Shown here: positions 53,639 through 62,699 of the stretch, piece after piece
Position numbering within the stretch: position 1 is the first letter of the stretch
Layout: every line of letters begins with the position of its first letter
DNA from: Sacculina carcini
Lineage: Eukaryota; Arthropoda; Thecostraca; Sacculinidae
Direction: 5' to 3'
NCBI GenBank assembly: GCA_916048095.2
Contig: OU696575.1
Span: 4,683,501-4,747,500, forward strand
Length of the DNA: 64,000 nt
Translations under genes and position numbers: made by a program
The notes under the pieces: model-generated
Told to the model about the DNA's origin: nothing
Database searches by the model: none
The model's input: the letters and a program-made list of their open reading frames with translations, nothing else

Positions 53639-53738
53639 CTGTTGAAAGTACAATTGGTACAGTGACCGCCGTGACCAGTGTCTATGTAAAGGTCATCGTC
53701 AAAAAAACACGTCTCCGAAAAACCATTACAATCGCACG
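53639..53738 (-). CDS. LAMC1: Laminin gamma exon: LE repeat 2, first part
   Basis: A 100-bp exon encoding the first part of LE2: CDCNGFSETC, FFDDDLYIDTGHGGHC and TNCTFN. The GHGGHC motif is characteristic of laminin gamma LE2. The acceptor is CTGTTGCAG and the donor CAACAG followed by gttagc. Two bases carry over to an arginine codon completed by the next exon. An N-C-T sequon is present. The intron side away from the donor is rich in CACATA repeats. Confidence 0.92.
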
Positions 53739-54879
53739 CTGCAACAGTCACACAGACGCACAAACATACATGCACATACATACACATACATACACATACA
53801 TACACATACATGCATATACATATATGCACAGACACATACAGACACTCACACATAGACACACACGTGCACACGAATGTAAGTGTTGCACTTTGGTGTTTTA
53901 ATACAACACTTATACTCACTGGAGACCTTCATCTATGAGGGATCCCATAATATCAAATTTGGTAGAAGCAAAGCCCTCCGAATGGTATGTAACCAGCTTT
54001 CAACAAAGTCAAACTCAGTTAACTCAATCATATTTACTGGTATACGCGCCGCTTTGAATAGTACAAATATTAAATACTGTAAAAATTGGTTAGGAAAATG
54101 TGGATAGTGTATATAAAATAAAATGTTACTGTAGAGAACTGAGGTGTGAGTACTGAATCGTGTAATATATGACCACAGTCAATGGTTGTTTGGAAGACTA
54201 TATCCCAATGAATCTCCTCAAATCTCACTCGTGTTTTCATCGACGATAAAAAACACCGCCAACTTCAGTTCAGCTCGTATAAATGAGTATGAGAATAACT
54301 CTAGGCAGCATTGGTGCTGGTAGATTAAAAGAGCGAGCACTTGAATTTGCTGATGACTGCTCGATATATTATACTATATATTATACTATACTTGACATGT
54401 CTCACTAATTACTAGATGCTTGACTTCTCTCACTGACTACTCGATACCTGTCTTAGCAACCAATATGCAAGCGGTTACAGACATGTCGCTCTGCTAGCAA
54501 GGATTGTCACCGAAAATCTGCTTCAAGAAAAAGCCAAACCTTCTTGAAAGTTACCTGAGCGAATAATCATTAGCGTTCAAGATCGGATATTGTTTGCTGG
54601 GAAAACTGCAAATTTAGCCAGCGCGCTGAAGCGTCATCGTTCAGCAAGAGTGACGTCCGATTGATACCTGATGATGTCATCAATTGTGACCGAATCACGC
54701 AATCAACGTTACCTAGACAACTAGATTGGTAGTCTAGATGACGCTGCACGCAATACACAGCGTAGGCAAGTGTGATTGAGTGATCAATATTTCAATCAAG
54801 AGCACAAATATTTGATGATGTAAACGAGTAACTATTTCTAAGCACTGGATTATTCAGTTTCGCAAAGCCCTCGGCGTAC
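53739..54879. other. Laminin intron
   Basis: CACATA simple repeats at about 53760-53870, otherwise unique-looking sequence without ORFs of note. Confidence 0.6.
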
Positions 54880-55050
54880 CTCGACATTCGTGAGCTCCTA
54901 ACGGAGTCGCTCTTCTCCACGGCTGGTCGTTGTAGAACGGCAAGCATCGTTCACAATCCTGCCCATCAGTGTTGTGTTGACACTGACACTGCAGCGTGCC
55001 TGAGGCATCGGCAACACAGCTCGAGGCGTGACCGTTACACTTGCAGGCAC
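54880..55050 (-). CDS. LAMC1: Laminin gamma exon: LE repeat 1
   Basis: A 171-bp exon not evident as an open ORF because it is short and lacks a Met. It reads [10 protein letters not shown], then [15 protein letters not shown] and [13 protein letters not shown], the classic first LE (laminin EGF-like) module of gamma chains with its cysteine spacing kept. The acceptor is TCACAG before GTGCC; the donor is TGTCGAG followed by gtacgc. One base from the previous exon makes the first codon glycine, and the last base starts the alanine codon completed in the next exon. LE modules form the rod-like short arm. Confidence 0.92.
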
Positions 55051-55585
55051 CTGTGATTCAAACACACTTCTCAAATACCATTTTTCGTGTCAGATTCCAA
55101 CCGACAGTTTCCATGAGGTTTTCATCCATAAAAACTTGTATGTCATGCGGTTCCGTATGTATGAATAACATCTGTATGTATGTATTAAATCTTATTCATG
55201 TCTCCAGTGAACATAAGAGGATCAATATATTAAAATTACAATATTTGACAATATCTCACTCGCAATATCTTATGACATTGACTAGATATAATCAATACCG
55301 GTCGATTGTATTACCAGTAACTTATATCACCTAACAACATCTTTTCAGACGAAGCACATCAAGCAAATATTGCATACAATTGCTACATATGCAACATACA
55401 ATGCTACATTACATGCAATACATTGCTACATACAATGGCTCAACATAGGTCATATCAAATGGCTCTGAAATACTTTTAGAACTGTTCTGTATATTCGGCT
55501 CGTTCTAGTGCGAGCAATTATTGATTATAATAAATAATTATTGATTGATTTCCTACAATGATTGATCAGCATGCAAGATGTGTAC
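55051..55585. other. Laminin intron
   Basis: AT-rich with repeated ACATACAATGCTAC-like phrases at about 55375-55440. No gene. Confidence 0.5.
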
Positions 55586-55896
55586 CTCCGATCGCGAGGT
55601 CAGATATGGCATAGTAGTACGTCTGTAGAATACTGGGATCACGAAACACCTCGTCACCGAACGTGTTGAGTCGTTGCAGCGAGATGCGAACATCGGTGGC
55701 CGTGACCCAGCGCTGTAACTTATCGTTGTAGTCAAATTGTCGTCCGCCCGCCCGACCCTCGAGTGTGGCGAAGGCGACAGACCCGCCTGTCAGCGGTACA
55801 ATGTCGGTGAACTCTGATGTGCACACGGCCCGATCTTCTCTGCTCTCCGGCAAATAGGCGAGGTTAGGTAGTCCATACGTATCGCGACAAGAAGAG
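55586..55896 (-). CDS. LAMC1: Laminin gamma exon: C-terminal half of LN domain
   Basis: Encodes about 104 residues that finish the LN domain, with the conserved blocks CTSEFTDIVPLTGG, FATLEGR, WVTATDVRI and LNTFGDEVF, ending YYYAISDLAIGG. The open frame continues past the acceptor into the intron, but homology starts at SSSCRD, right after a pyrimidine-rich tract and GCAG. The donor is GGAG followed by gtacac, leaving one base of a glycine codon. The intron between this and the previous exon is 4.8 kb and contains LTR element I. LN C-terminal residues join the first LE repeat in the next exon. Confidence 0.93.
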
Positions 55897-56037
55897 CTGC
55901 GAGAAGAGATAAGTGTCATACGAGCTATGAATACATGCAAAATACCAATAATATCATGTTTAACACAAAAACAAACTGACTCAACCATAGTGAACTAAAA
56001 AGGTCTGGACATAAAAAACATATACGGCTATATATAC

Positions 56038-56215
56038 TGTAGTATTTCTGGTTGATATATTTTATTGTTTCTTGATGTTGTTGCATTAAGACGCTATGTT
56101 TACGTTTGTGTTGTGTTTGTTTTGGTTTGTTGAATCAGTTAGTTATGCCAGTGCTTAAACGTTGAATAAAGCCTATGTTCGGGTATGTTTGAGTTGTTGA
56201 TTCGTATTCATTTCA
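56038..56215 (+). repeat. 5' LTR of element I
   Basis: TGTAGTATTTCTGG to TATTCATTTCA. Has AATAAA at 56165-56170, a candidate polyadenylation signal, and ATCAGTTAG, a possible initiator, before it. Confidence 0.92.
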
Positions 56216-56243
56216 ATTCATTCAACGTTCAATTATCTGAGCG

Positions 56244-59200
56244 ATGGATAAGTTTTTGAAACCTGATCGATTTGATGTTGAGCCTAGTGCACCGGATGCG
56301 TCGCAGAAATGGCGACATTGGTTTCGAACGTTTACGAATTTTCTCGATTCTTCCGCTCAACAACTTTCATCGTCTGAATCAATAGAGCAGTTAGAGACTC
56401 TCAAATTCAATCTGCTGCTAAATCATGTCTCTTCTTCAGCTTATGATCACATATGTGACTGTGATGCGTATCAGTCAGCTATTTCAGCTCTGCAGAGTCT
56501 ATACATTCAACCAAAGAATGAGATTTTTGCTCGTCATGTACTTGCCACTCGCAGGCAAGAGTCCCACGAATCTCTACATGACTATATTCAAGCATTGAAG
56601 CTACTCAGTCAAGACTGCAATTCCTGTCCCCGTACAGCTGAGGAGAGCAAAACTGACTTCATCAGAGACGCTTTCATTCGAGGTATCAGCTCTCAACATA
56701 TACGCCAAAGACTTCTTGAAAATAAAACTTTGGACATGAAAACGGGCTTCGAGCAAGCAAGAGCCCTAGAACTTGCCCAGAAACAGTCCGACGCTTTTCA
56801 CACTATCGACAGCCAGCCTGGGATCATCAACGCGGCCACTAGCAAAGGTATTACTGATTCTGGTGAAGAAAACACTCAAATTGCAGCGTTTTCTACCGTG
56901 AAATGTTATTTCTGCGGATTATCAGAACATCCAAGACACCGGTGCCCTGCTCGAGATGCAAAATGCAATACCTGTGGTAAAACCGGACATTATGCTAAGG
57001 TGTGTCGCTCTAATCGTGCTAAATCCAATGTATCTTCAGCCACACTCGCTTCGCTTCCTCCCGTTTCTGCAGCTTCACCTCAGTGCCTTTCGAGAGCAAT
57101 TCGGTTCGCAGAAGTCAATTACAAACTGGTGGACGTTTTAATTGACACGAGTAGCTCACAGAGTTTTATCAGCTTGGATCTCGTCAGAAAGCACAAATTG
57201 CGATACTCACCGTCGAAGGGATCTATATCTATGGCATCCACTGACCTCGAATCTACTTTTATCGGCCATATCACTGCTGACATGGTGATTTGTGGTCACA
57301 CTTACAAATGAGTGAAACTGACAGTCTTAAAATCGCTTTGCGCCGATGTCATTGTCGGACATGATATCCTGAAACTTCACTCAGATGTCAACATCAGTTT
57401 CGGAGGCTGTCGACCGTCTCTATCTGTGTGCGGTTTAACCAGCGCTGAAGTACCTGCTCCTGCTTTGTTCAGTAGCTTATCAGCGAACTGCTAACCCATT
57501 GCTGTCAAATCTCGGCGATACTGTGATTCAGACTACCGCTTCATCAAAGAAGAAATCAAGCGCCTCATCGATGAAGACGTCATTGAGCCAAGCAATTCTT
57601 CTTGGAGAGCTCAAGTATTAGTTCTAAATGGTGAAAATCACAAGCGGCGCATGGTGGTCGATTACTCCCGAACGATCAATCGCTACACTCAACTGGACGC
57701 GTACCCGTTGCCTAATATTGACACTATGGTAAATGACATTGCCAAGTATTCATATTTCAGCACTCTGGACTTTCGTAGTGCATATCATCAAATCCCCATC
57801 AGAAGTGAAGACAAGAGGTACACTGCGTTTGAAGCTTGTGGAGGTCTCTATCAATTCAAGAGAATCCCTTTTGGAGTGACCAATGGAGTCACGGCATTTC
57901 GAAGAATGATTGATCACATTGTCAAAGTATCCGGTGTAAAAGATACGTTTGCATACGTAGACAACGTCACTGTTTGTGGACAGTCCAAATCTGAGCATGA
58001 CGTCAACATGCAACATTTCTTGGATGCTGCTGAAAAGTACAGGTTAACATTGAATATGGACAAATGCACGTTCGGCACCTCGTCGATCAGTTTGCTAGGT
58101 TACAACATCAATAATGGTCAGTTTCAACCAGATCCTGAGCGGTTGAAACCTTTAATGGCGCTGCCTCTTCCCTCTGATATGAAGGCTTTTCGGAGATGTA
58201 TGGGCATTTTCGCACACTACTCTAGATAAATACCGAGTTATTCTCTGAAAATCCGACCTCTAGTTCATGCATCTTTTCCACTCAACGCTGTGGCGGCCAA
58301 AGCATTTGAAGACATCAAATCTGAAATAGCCGAGGCTGTGGTCACTGCTGTCGACTATTCGAAACCCTTTATCGTAGAGACTGACGCTTCAGACTTCGCT
58401 ATTGGTGCTACGCTGAGCCAGAACAGCAGGCCGGTTGAATTTTTCTCCAGAACGTTGTCTCGTATCGAACGTCATCATTCAGCTGTTGAGAAGGAGGCAT
58501 ACGCGATTGTCGAATCTCTTCGTAAATGGAGACACTATTTACTTGGTCGTCATTTCCAATTGGTCACAGATCAGAAATCTGTTTCATTTATGCTCGATAG
58601 TAAACAACACGGGAAGATAAAAAACGACAAGATCACCCCGTGGCGTTTGGGATTATCTTGTTTCTCATATGATATTCTCTATCGCCCCGGTAAAGATAAC
58701 AATATCGCAGACGCCCTCTCCAGGAATAGCTGCTCTTCTTTACCTGCTGACCATCTGAAGAAACTGCACATATCCCTATGCCACCCTGGTATAACAAGAA
58801 TGTTTCATTATGTTCGCACTAAAAATTTGCCATACTCAATCTCTGACATAAAAAATATGACATCTTCTTGCTCTGGGTGTGCCGAAATCAAAACGAAATT
58901 CTTGAAGCATAGTCCTGGTCAATTAATAAAAGCCACTCAGCCCTTTGAACGCTTGAATGTGGACTTCAAATGTCCATTGCCGTCAACAGGAAGAAATCGT
59001 TATTTCTTAACCATCATTGACGAATTCAGTAGATTTCCGTTCGTTTATCCTTGTGAAGACATGACTGCGTCTACTGTTATTGAATGTTTTCGACACCTGT
59101 TTTCTGTGTTTGGCATGCCGGCTTACATCCATTCTGATAGAGGAACAACTTTCATGTCTGATGAATTGCGACTTTTTCTGGTTAATCACGGGGTAGCGTG

Positions 59201-59699
59201 CAGTCGCACCACAGCATATAATCCCCAGGGAAACGGTCAGGCCGAACGCTATAATGGCATTATTTGGAGGACTATATCTCTGTCTCTCAAGTCTAAAAAT
59301 TTGCCGAGTAGTATGTGGGAAACAGTGCTGCCTGATGCTCTACAATGTATTCGAAGCCTCATCTGCACCGTCACTAATCAAACACCTCATGAGAGAATGT
59401 TTCATCACATGAGAAAGTCTGCAAACGGGTTGTCTATCCCCTCATGGCTGTCTACTCCTGGTATAGTTCTCATGAAGCGGCAAAATAGGAGCAGCAAATA
59501 CGAATCGCTTGTTGAAGAAGTGGAGTTGATCGAGGCTAGCCCTGAGTATGCACATGTTCGCCTTCGGGATGGTCGTCAAACCACTGTCTCATTACGCCAT
59601 TTGGCTCCTGCTGTTGCTGATGACCGCCAGTCTTCGGACAGTGAAACTCCGGTTACTCATGAGCGTCAACCAGATGCCCAATATAATTCAGGCTCCTGA
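56244..59699 (+). pseudogene. Element I gag-pol, single frame with three stops
   Basis: ATG at 56244. Gag starts MDKFLKPDRFDVEPSAPDAS and carries two CCHC knuckles (CYFCGLSEHPRHRC and CNTCGKTGHYAKVC). Protease: VDVLIDTSSSQSFIS, with DTS for DTG. RT: KRRMVVDYSRTINRYTQL, FSTLDFRSAYHQIP, RIPFGVTNGVTAFRRM and catalytic FAYVDNVTVCGQ (YVDN). RNase H: IVETDASDFAIGATL, VTDQKSVSFML. Zinc region HISLCHPGITRMFHYV, then integrase LNVDFKCPLP, YIHSDRGTTFM and GNGQAERYNG with D, D, E kept. All parts share one frame; stops are TGA 57309, TAA 57492 and TAA 58227. The YVDN form also occurs in some gypsy clades, so it may not be a defect. Confidence 0.9.
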
Positions 59700-59872
59700 G
59701 TTCGTGGATAGTGTGGACGAACAAAGTGTGGTGCAACTGTCATCTCGGAATCCTGAAGCCTTCTGTCGTTCTGGCTTATCTCCTGAACCATCACCAGTAG
59801 ACGGCGAGAACCAGGTAATGCGACACTCTTCACGTGTGTCGAGAAGACCTACATACCTGAAAGATTATGAGT
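59700..59872 (+). other. Element I 3' region
   Basis: After the Pol stop, a second frame ends in HSSRVSRRPTYLKDYE, the sort of C-terminal tail seen at the end of some gypsy Pol proteins. It may be the true Pol end, moved by a frameshift near 59690. Confidence 0.45.
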
Positions 59873-59931
59873 GATATGCTTGTTTATGTCAGTTGTTGTA
59901 TGTACATGTGTTTGATCTTAGCGGAGGTGAA

Positions 59932-60109
59932 TGTAGTATTTCTGGTTGATATATTTTATTGTTTCTTGATGTTGTTACATTAAGACGCTATGTATACGTC
60001 TGTGGTGTGTTTGTTTTGGTTTGTTGATTCAGTTAGTTATGCCAGTGCTTACACGTTCAATAAAGCCTATGTTCGGGTATGTTTGAGTTGTTGATTCGTA
60101 TTTATTTCA
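59932..60109 (+). repeat. 3' LTR of element I
   Basis: Same limits as the 5' LTR, TGTAGTATTTCTGG to TTTATTTCA, with about eight differences. AATAAA at 60059-60064. Confidence 0.92.
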
Positions 60110-60665
60110 TATAACAAAAATACACACAATATTAATGTACTAGTTGTGGATTGATTGTGTATAGTGCGAGAGAGAGTTGTTGTGTCGGCGTGTGCGCAAG
60201 TGTCAGCCAACGCAAGAGGCGTTGACACAACTTGTGCGGCTGTGTGTTTGTGAAGTGTTCATGTTCCGCGGCGGCGATCAAGTGGTCAGCTCGCCGCTGA
60301 TTGGTCGAGTGTTTGTATGCGAGTGGTTGAGCTGGGCGTGCGTGTGTGCTCCCGTATGTAACGGTGTGAGCGTGGAGGCGGTTTTGTGACGTGATCAGGT
60401 TGTCACTTCTTGTAGGAGCGCGTGGGGTAGTGATGCCCACGCGCCCATGTGTGCAAATATAATTGTTATTTGTATGTTACAGTAATTGAAGAGAAGCACA
60501 AGCAGATATAAGAAAAGATAGCAGAGATCAGATAAACTCTTCCACAGAGTAGCACTCACGCACGAGAAAATTCCCAGTGTAAAAAATGATAGCGTATATA
60601 TTATAGCGTCAATAGATGGATAATCACACAGATATTCAAGCTATAACGCGGATATTCGCACCGAC
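60110..60665. other. Laminin intron
   Basis: TG-rich sequence at 60130-60400 and a 9-bp GC hairpin (60418-60426 with 60436-60444). No gene recognised; the 102-residue minus ORF is low complexity. Confidence 0.5.
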
Positions 60666-60783
60666 CTGTAGTACTGAAACGGCAGCCACGGTCCATCCTG
60701 CGTTGTTTTCTTGAAAATAGCAAAACTCTCAGGCCTGGGCGACTTGAACTTGAGCCTGATGTAGGTAATATCAAACGATTTGC
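60666..60783 (-). CDS. LAMC1: Laminin gamma exon: middle of LN domain
   Basis: The most 5' laminin exon found. It encodes about 39 residues with the LN-domain run [10 protein letters not shown], then RPESFAIF and [10 protein letters not shown], a stretch strongly conserved in gamma LN domains. The acceptor is ATTCCAG before GC; the exon starts with two bases of a glycine codon. The donor follows TACTACAG with gtcggt. It ends two bases into a serine codon that the next exon completes. The LN domain mediates laminin network assembly outside the cell. The preceding exon was not found in the 3.2 kb up to the window end, so the upstream intron is long or the exon lies outside. Confidence 0.9.
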
Positions 60784-61365
60784 CTGGAATAGAACGGTAA
60801 TATATTATTTCGTAATTATCCATATATACATAACTTTCAGCATTGACTTAACACCGATATATTAAAATACACCAATCACTAGGTAATGAAATATCATCTG
60901 TTCTACTTATAATACATTCGTTTATATTCTTGAATTCTTCATATTCTTATAATGTATTTTTATTATTATTTTTCCAAGTTTATCAACGGTTGTTGTCAAC
61001 GGATGTACCGAATGTAGTTTATGCACAACATCGAAACATGGATATTTAAGACACTGGTGTCCTTCAATGTGAACAAACGAATATATCAGAGGTATACACA
61101 CACAAAAAGAGACTTAATCGTAAACACGGTAAACACCTTTAAGTGGTGGACAATATATAGTATTTATATGCGTGAAACACGACTTTGATGTACACGATTG
61201 TCGCTGGCGGTATGCGCAGGAGTCGTAATGGTCATACAAACTATGGTGGTTGCCATTGTTGTAGAGCTGCATCGGCTGGCAGTCTGCACGGTCCAAGGAC
61301 ACTCACCCGACTGACGTCACTCCGTTGGCGGGCCAACGGCCTACCGCCACTGAGTGGTGCTGTTG
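60784..61365. other. No gene recognised
   Basis: AT-rich up to 61180, then GC-richer. It was searched for a laminin N-terminal exon without success. Confidence 0.5.
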
Positions 61366-61875
61366 TTAGGCACTCAGGGCGTCAGCCGAGTTGAGTGCCG
61401 TCGGAACGATTGTCAGCCGATACGGGCACTGTGTAATGTCACAATTATAAAAGGTAAGGAGCGAAGGACTAATACGTCGCCTGCTGACACTGTATATAAC
61501 TACCATATTGTCACAACATTGGAGTGGGCACCGATATCCTGACAGGAAAGCGGCGACCAAGCCCCACAGAGCTGCTCGCTGCTCACTATCGAAAATGTGG
61601 GGGCTTTCAGTCCAGGAACACGTCCATGCTTGAGTGGGCGTGCGAAGGCCCCAATCACGGTTACACGCATCCGTGGCTAGAAGGTAGTCCACTGGTGGCA
61701 TAACTGTCACTGGTTGAAGAGCGTGGAGCATTGGTGCAAGAATCGGTAGACGATGGGTTCTGTGCAATGCCAGTGATGCGTAGGTAGTAGCAACCCTCAT
61801 AGTGCGACACATAAACGCTAAATGGCCGACGACTTCCTCCACCAAGGGTACGATTGTGCGGGAGCTAGACGACAC
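61366..61875 (-). pseudogene. Retroelement RNase H fragment, family uncertain
   Basis: An open frame of 169 residues with DYLLATDACNRDWGLRT, HIFDSEQRAALWGLVA, CDNMVVIYSVSRR and ALNSADALSA. These are the D, E, D and D positions of an RNase H domain, followed by the S-x-ADALS motif that ends RNase H in many retroelements. The first third could be an RT thumb or connection. The spacing and the lack of TDHKPL differ from all gypsy elements in the window. A DIRS-like or other retroelement is possible; I cannot decide. Integrase or recombinase was not found next to it. Confidence 0.5.
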
Positions 61876-62430
61876 GCGTCAGTGAGCTGCAGATTCGTGG
61901 CGGGCGAAAGGAATATGGTTACCGTTGGCCGTTTTCGAACTATACCCATATAGTCCCTACTTTTAATATGAGAAATTAGTAGACATAACTGACAGATTGA
62001 GGATTCAACAACATCAACATGTATTTGTTATAGCGCCGGTATCAGACAGGCGCTATAGACGAGAAACAGCATAATATTAAGCATAAAGTGAAAACAATGA
62101 GGGAAATCAGAAAGTATGAGAGCGCAATGGAAAGTGTTGAGGAAAAAAGCAATGAATATCAAAACAAAACGTAGCAATACGAATAACACCAACGTGAAAA
62201 CAGGGCAAATGGAACAACGGTCAGTGTAAAAGAGTTAAAAGACGTCTGTAGCGACACCCAGCAGTGGTCGCGACACGTGCCTTTGATCGCACGTACGAGT
62301 GTATGCATGCGTGTGTGCGTTTGTGCGTCTGCATACATGTGTGTGTGTGTGTAAATTAATATAAAGTTGATTTGAGTGTGTATGCGTGTGTGCTTGTCCT
62401 GCTGTATGTGCCTGTTTGTGTAGTTGTGAA
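61876..62430. other. Retroposon tail and simple repeats
   Basis: On the minus strand 62060-62008 reads GGCGCTATAACAAATACATG then TTG repeats, the tail family also seen at 3293. A TATAGCGCC/GGCGCTATA inverted repeat lies at about 62033-62061. A TG-rich run is at 62300-62400. No gene. Confidence 0.5.
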
Positions 62431-62433
62431 AAA

Positions 62434-62695
62434 TTATGAACGAATCAGTATCACGAATATCCTAGCCAAACTATTCGATATGGTTATCTGCGCACGAATT
62501 GAACAGTGGTTCAAACCGTACCGTGAGCAGGCAGGAGCGCAAAAGGCACGTGGCTGTATTGAGCACATCGTGACGTTGCGTCTGTTGGTCGACCTGACTC
62601 GCAAGAGGAAGAGGAAACTATTCGTTACGTTTATAGATTTTAGCAAAGCTTATGACAAGGTTCCGCGACATACACTAGTCCTAATTAGAGATGCG
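62434..62695 (+). mobile_element. LINE RT fragment
   Basis: Plus-strand translation ISITNILAKLFDMVICARIE, QAGAQKARGCIEHIVTLRLL and KLFVTFIDFSKAYDKVPRHT. These are RT blocks 1 to 3 of a LINE, up to the D-F-S-K-A-Y-D motif. The rest is missing. It differs from the LINEs G, H and M families. The fragment has an open frame but no start context. Confidence 0.7.
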
Positions 62696-62699
62696 ACCT

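Larger units (their letters stand above)
56038..60109 (+). mobile_element. Element I: LTR retrotransposon with one-frame gag-pol
   Basis: Two 178-bp LTRs (56038-56215 and 59932-60109, roughly 95 percent identical by eye) enclose one continuous gag-pol frame. Flanking TATAC and TATAA are an imperfect 5-bp duplication. AGCGGAGGTGAA before the 3' LTR is the likely polypurine tract. Ty3/gypsy order: gag, protease, RT, RNase H, integrase. Only three nonsense codons separate it from an open frame. It lies in the laminin intron between the two LN exons, opposite to laminin. Confidence 0.92.
18735..60783 (-). other. LAMC1: Laminin subunit gamma gene, partial (nine exons)
   Basis: This is the only multi-exon host protein gene recognised here. 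Laminin gamma chains are secreted and join alpha and beta chains in the cross-shaped heterotrimer of basement membranes. The LN domain drives polymerisation. The exons encode LN (second part), LE1 to LE4, the start of LE5, then LamB. A LamB domain directly after this LE block marks gamma chains, since beta chains have a different IV domain and alpha chains a longer LE series. Every donor is GT, every acceptor AG, and all eight junctions keep the reading frame. The first exons (signal peptide, start of LN) and everything after LamB are not visible. Introns hold nearly all the retroelements listed here, the largest being 25.9 kb. LAMC1 is the vertebrate name; the invertebrate orthologue may be named differently. 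Confidence 0.93.

Noticed and set aside
45271-55988. Laminin alpha, laminin beta or netrin instead of gamma
   Set aside because: LN followed by LE1-4 and a LamB interrupting LE5 is the gamma layout; netrins lack LamB and have only three LE repeats.
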